Assembly (NCBI RefSeq): GCF_009649815.1 | Contig: NZ_WJIC01000003.1 | Span: 186,001-250,000, forward strand | Source of the DNA: Nocardia sp. SYP-A9097 | Lineage (GTDB): Bacteria > Actinomycetota > Actinomycetes > Mycobacteriales > Mycobacteriaceae | Length of the DNA stretch: 64,000 nt | Direction of reading: 5' to 3' | Shown here: piece by piece, positions 61,518-64,000 of the stretch | Layout of the letters: every line of letters begins with the position of its first letter | How positions within the stretch are numbered: the stretch's first letter is position 1 | Program-made: the position numbers and the translations under genes | Notes under the pieces: generated by a model | The model's database searches: none | What the model saw: the letters and a program-made list of their open reading frames with translations, nothing else | What the model was told of the DNA's origin: nothing

Positions 61518-62192
61518 CTACGGCGTAGCTCGCGCACTGATCTCCCGCGGTGTGAGCACGCGGGTGTCCGCCCCGGAGGCCGCGACGGCGATCATGGCGC
61601 GGCCGATCTCGCGATTGTCGTTGACCGCGTTCGGTGCCAGCCGTTTCAACAGCGGGATCAGTGGTCCGGTGAGCGCGTACGCGGCGCGATACAACGGGGT
61701 CTTGGAGACCGCGCCGTCCATCGGCTGCACGAATCCGGGGCGGAACATGTACGCCCGGAACGGAAGTGCGAGCAGATCGTTCTCGGTCTTACCCTTCACC
61801 CGGCCCCACATCGAGCGGCCCTGCTCGGTGCTGTCGGTGCCCTGCCCGGAGACATAGATAAACGTCAGCCCGGGATTCGCATCCGCCAAGGTGCGAGCGA
61901 CCCGCAATGTCAGGTCGTACGTGATCCGCCGATACTTCTCCTCTTTCATGCCCACCGAGGAGACCCCGAGGCAGAAGAAACAGGCATCGAACTCCGCCAG
62001 CTCACCGGCGACTGCGGACAAATCCGTCGGATCGGCCTCCACCAACTCACGCAGCTTGGGATTCGCGGTCGCCAGCGCTCCCCGCCCCACGGCGAGCACC
62101 TGCTCCACCCGCTCGTCCCGGAGGCACTCATCGAGTACCCCCTGCCCGATCATGCCGGTCCCGCCGAAGAGGATTACCTTCATGCCAGGCAT
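61518..62192 (-). CDS. NAD(P)-binding epimerase/oxidoreductase
   Basis: A 224-residue atypical SDR with MKVILFGGTGMIGQGVLDEC (GGTGMIG for NADP binding), LAEFDACFFCLGVSSVG, YRRITYDLTLRVARTL, LTFIYVSGQGTDSTEQGRSM and FRPGFVQPMDGAVSKTPLYR. Related to the YwnB/NmrA-like group. Starts at ATG 62192 or 62183. Cytoplasmic; substrate unknown. Confidence 0.88.
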   Translation of the reverse strand: MPGMKVILFGGTGMIGQGVLDECLRDERVEQVLAVGRGALATANPKLRELVEADPTDLSAVAGELAEFDACFFCLGVSSVGMKEEKYRRITYDLTLRVARTLADANPGLTFIYVSGQGTDSTEQGRSMWGRVKGKTENDLLALPFRAYMFRPGFVQPMDGAVSKTPLYRAAYALTGPLIPLLKRLAPNAVNDNREIGRAMIAVAASGADTRVLTPREISARATP

Positions 62193-62229
62193 CTTCCCCC
62201 AGCGGCAACCGAATCGGCGGGACGCGCAC

Positions 62230-62637
62230 TCACTCCGCGGTGGCTTCGATCGCCTGCTTCATCTCCCTGATCCCGAACTCGGTCCGAATACGCACCTCGG
62301 CAGCGGCGGACTCGGGCAGCACATCGGTAATCCACACCAGCCGCCCCCGCGCACCCTCGTCACAAACCTCGAACGAAGCATGATGGAAGTCCAGCGCGGG
62401 CCGCGCCCCTTCCACAACGGCATAAGCCAGCCGTCGCGCCTCTTCGTCGATATCGATGATCAACTCCCGAATCACATGCCCATCCGGAAAGCTCAAAAAC
62501 CGCTCGACGCCCTCAACCCGCGTCCCGGCCACCCGCCCGGGCAGCAACCGCTCATGCACATTCCCGACATCGCGAATGACATCCCAAATATGGTGCGGCG
62601 CAGCATCAATCAAGATCTCGTGGCGTATGGATGCCAT
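62230..62637 (-). CDS. SRPBCC/polyketide-cyclase-like protein
   Basis: A 135-residue helix-grip protein: IRHEILIDAAPHHIWDVIRD, GTRVEGVERFLSFPDGHVIR and HHASFEVCDEGARGRLVWIT, ending in a long helix (VRIRTEFGIREMKQAIEATA). The hydrophobic cavity of this fold binds lipids or aromatic ligands. Spaced 37 bases upstream of the NAD(P)-binding gene, so likely co-transcribed. Confidence 0.85.
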   Translation of the reverse strand: MASIRHEILIDAAPHHIWDVIRDVGNVHERLLPGRVAGTRVEGVERFLSFPDGHVIRELIIDIDEEARRLAYAVVEGARPALDFHHASFEVCDEGARGRLVWITDVLPESAAAEVRIRTEFGIREMKQAIEATAE

Positions 62638-62850
62638 CGGCGAAAGCTCCCGTCATCATCGGTCGAAACTGATCCAACCTACCGGGACGTCCCCCGCGCC
62701 CTTCGAACCGGCCATTGCTGTGTGGATGCGCTCGATTGCCCAGTCCGGGAAGAGCTCTCGCGGGTACACGCGCAGACCCGGGTGGATCAGCATCACCATT
62801 CCGGCATGATCGCCGGTCATGGTGGGGCCCACCCGGACCCGGAGACCGGA

Positions 62851-63279
62851 TCAGCTGGGGATCAGGCCGAGTTGGTGGAGCAGGCTGACCTCGTCGAGCC
62901 GGCCCCAGCGTTCGACAATTCGGTCACCGTCGATGCGGAAGATTTGGATGCCGGTGAGGACGAGTGTCTTGCCGGTGGCGGGAACGCCCATCAGTTCTCC
63001 CCGTTGGGTGCCGCGGGCGGTGAAGCGTTCGGTGACCAGGTCGCCCTCGGCGATGAGTTGTTCGATGTCGCTGTGCCAGTCCGGGAGCGCCGCGCGGAAC
63101 ATCGCGGCAGCGAGCCGCATACCCTCCGGTCCGGCCGAGGCGCCGGGGAACGGTGCGTCGTGGTTGACGAAATTCGGGTCGAGGTAGCGGTTGACGGCGT
63201 CCAGATCGCCCTTGGTGAACAGGTCCTGGATGAACGTCTCGACGAGTTGCTTGTTCTGGGTGGTGTCATTGTCTGTCAT
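62851..63279 (-). CDS. SnoaL-like polyketide cyclase/ester cyclase
   Basis: A 142-residue NTF2-like protein. The SnoaL pattern is VETFIQDLFTKGDLDAVNRY, LDPNFVNHDAPFPGASAGPE, GMRLAAAMFRAALPDWHSDI and EGDLVTERFTARGTQRGELM. ATG at 63279 is used; 19 upstream codons are open. Substrates of stand-alone SnoaL-like proteins are mostly unknown. Confidence 0.88.
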   Translation of the reverse strand: MTDNDTTQNKQLVETFIQDLFTKGDLDAVNRYLDPNFVNHDAPFPGASAGPEGMRLAAAMFRAALPDWHSDIEQLIAEGDLVTERFTARGTQRGELMGVPATGKTLVLTGIQIFRIDGDRIVERWGRLDEVSLLHQLGLIPS

Positions 63280-63365
63280 GAGTTGATCGTCGATCCGGTG
63301 CGCGCGGTGGACCATCCCACATTGGTGGGGTTCCATACCCGGATCGGCCGAGGATACTGGGGGAT

Positions 63366-63650
63366 GTGCCGAGGACAGCTCGCACGACCCGTGCCGTGCG
63401 CGACCTGGTCCGCCATTGTCATGGCGGGCTCGATGTCGGCGAACTGCAACCGCAACTGCCGGCCTCGGTGCGGCGAGTGATGCCGGTGGACGCGGCGCTC
63501 TTCGCCACCGCCGACCCCGAGACGTTATTGTTCACCGGCGCGTACGCCGAGGAACCGCTGCGTACGCCGAGGAACCGCTGCGTGCGGCGACACCGCTGTT
63601 CCTGGACAACGAGTTCGGCGGCACGGACGTGCCTCATCGGTCAACTACTC
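63366..63650 (+). pseudogene. LuxR-type regulator N-terminus broken by tandem duplication
   Basis: The frame begins RTTRAVRDLVRHCHGGLDVG and runs through LPASVRRVMPVDAALFATAD, PETLLFTGAYAEEPL, the ligand-binding start of an actinomycete LuxR-family regulator. A 20-base tandem duplication then shifts the frame. Skipping the second copy restores EEPLRAATPLFLDNEFGGTD. The gene ends soon after, before any DNA-binding domain, so it is dead twice over. Confidence 0.7.
63541..63580. repeat. 20-bp exact tandem duplication
   Basis: cgtacgccgaggaaccgctg occurs twice in direct succession (63541-63560, 63561-63580). Its length is not a multiple of three, so it breaks the reading frame of the surrounding LuxR-type gene. 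Confidence 0.9.
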
Positions 63651-63661
63651 CATCCGCCCGG

Positions 63662-64000
63662 TTAGTTGCCGACGGGGTCCATCGGGACTCCGCCACACCA
63701 GATTCCACGGATCGCGCGGGTCGCGCGGATATCGGCGACGGGGTCCCCGTCGAGCAGCACCAGATCGGCGCGCAGGCCGGGGGCAATCGTGCCACGGTCC
63801 GTCAATCCGAAGTGGCGGGCGGGCAGCACGGTGGCCGCGTTCAGGGCGTCGACGGTCGAAAGACCCGCCTGGACAAGCAGTTCGAGTTCATGGTGCAGAC
63901 TCGCGCCGTGCGCCGGATGGAATGGGACACCCGGAGTCTCATTTGCATCGCTGCCCGCAAGCACCGGGACACCGGAGGCGTGCAGTGCCCCCACGTTCTG
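63662..64000 (-). CDS. Amidohydrolase family protein, C-terminal part
   Basis: The gene runs off the right edge of the window. The visible 113 codons have AGSDANETPG (metal-binding Asp region), HGASLHHELELLVQAGLSTV, DALNAATVLPARHFGLTDRG and TIAPGLRADLVLLDGDPVAD, typical of the amidohydrolase (imidazolonepropionase-like) superfamily. Substrate cannot be told from the fragment. Confidence 0.85.
   Translation of the reverse strand, partial: QNVGALHASGVPVLAGSDANETPGVPFHPAHGASLHHELELLVQAGLSTVDALNAATVLPARHFGLTDRGTIAPGLRADLVLLDGDPVADIRATRAIRGIWCGGVPMDPVGN

Noticed and set aside
1..64000. CRISPR array or rRNA operon
   Set aside because: No regularly spaced repeats and no conserved rRNA segments were seen anywhere on either strand.

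Overview
The window looks like chromosome from a mycolic-acid actinomycete, most likely Nocardia or a close relative. DNA is GC-rich, GTG/TTG starts are common and genes often overlap by 4 bases. The gene set fits: a lysin-B-like esterase, a FadD8-like acyl-CoA ligase, an ectABCD cluster, an F420-type oxidoreductase, an ECF42-type sigma factor with DGPF genes, and an actinobacterial SecG. I found no rRNA, complete tRNA or CRISPR array.

1-9.7 kb is accessory and decaying. A DUF4291 gene overlaps a bacterial-type poly(ADP-ribose) glycohydrolase gene. These are followed by an ACT-domain gene, a wrecked multicopper oxidase, an orphan BlaI-type repressor, a frameshifted secreted protein, a two-domain monooxygenase-like protein, and fragments of HIT, XRE-regulator, histidine-kinase and DUF1214 genes. 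A 21-bp tRNA-3'-end-like direct repeat brackets 4.27-6.71 kb.

9.6-25.4 kb is mixed. It holds two related small secreted proteins, a TAP-type peptidase, the ECF/DGPF operon, an LLM oxidoreductase, broken MFS and M56 genes, a fused 2-oxoacid dehydrogenase E1, an exonuclease, a META lipoprotein, TetR/NTF2, alpha/beta-hydrolase and MerR genes.

25.4-37.3 kb is a defence/toxin-like island and the most interesting part. Four overlapping genes encode a von Willebrand A protein, a PP2C phosphatase, a divergent kinase with a C-terminal membrane anchor, and a 934-aa SF1 helicase with a C-terminal nuclease-like domain. This is a TerY-P-type phosphorylation triad joined to a DNA/RNA-processing effector. 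A divergent uncharacterised gene (25743-26531) lies upstream. Downstream are an ADP-ribosyltransferase toxin-like gene overlapping a 47-codon gene, an ISL3-type element with a dead transposase, and an IS110-family remnant fused to a truncated nitroreductase.

37.9-48 kb holds secG, a DUF1361 membrane protein, an OmpR-type two-component pair, the ectABCD ectoine/hydroxyectoine operon, and three same-strand genes encoding a beta-propeller lectin-like protein, a 522-aa unknown and a ricin-type lectin, none with a signal peptide.

48-64 kb is mostly metabolic and intact: FadD8-like ligase, thiolase and SDR; epoxide hydrolase; HD protein; methyltransferase; AraC regulator; lactate-monooxygenase-like enzyme with a divergent Lrp-type regulator; lysin-B-like esterase; TetR with a clear palindromic operator; RraA-like protein; secreted Ig-like protein; L,D-transpeptidase-fold protein; Nudix hydrolase; NAD(P)-binding, SRPBCC and SnoaL proteins; a LuxR-type gene broken by a 20-bp tandem duplication; and a partial amidohydrolase.
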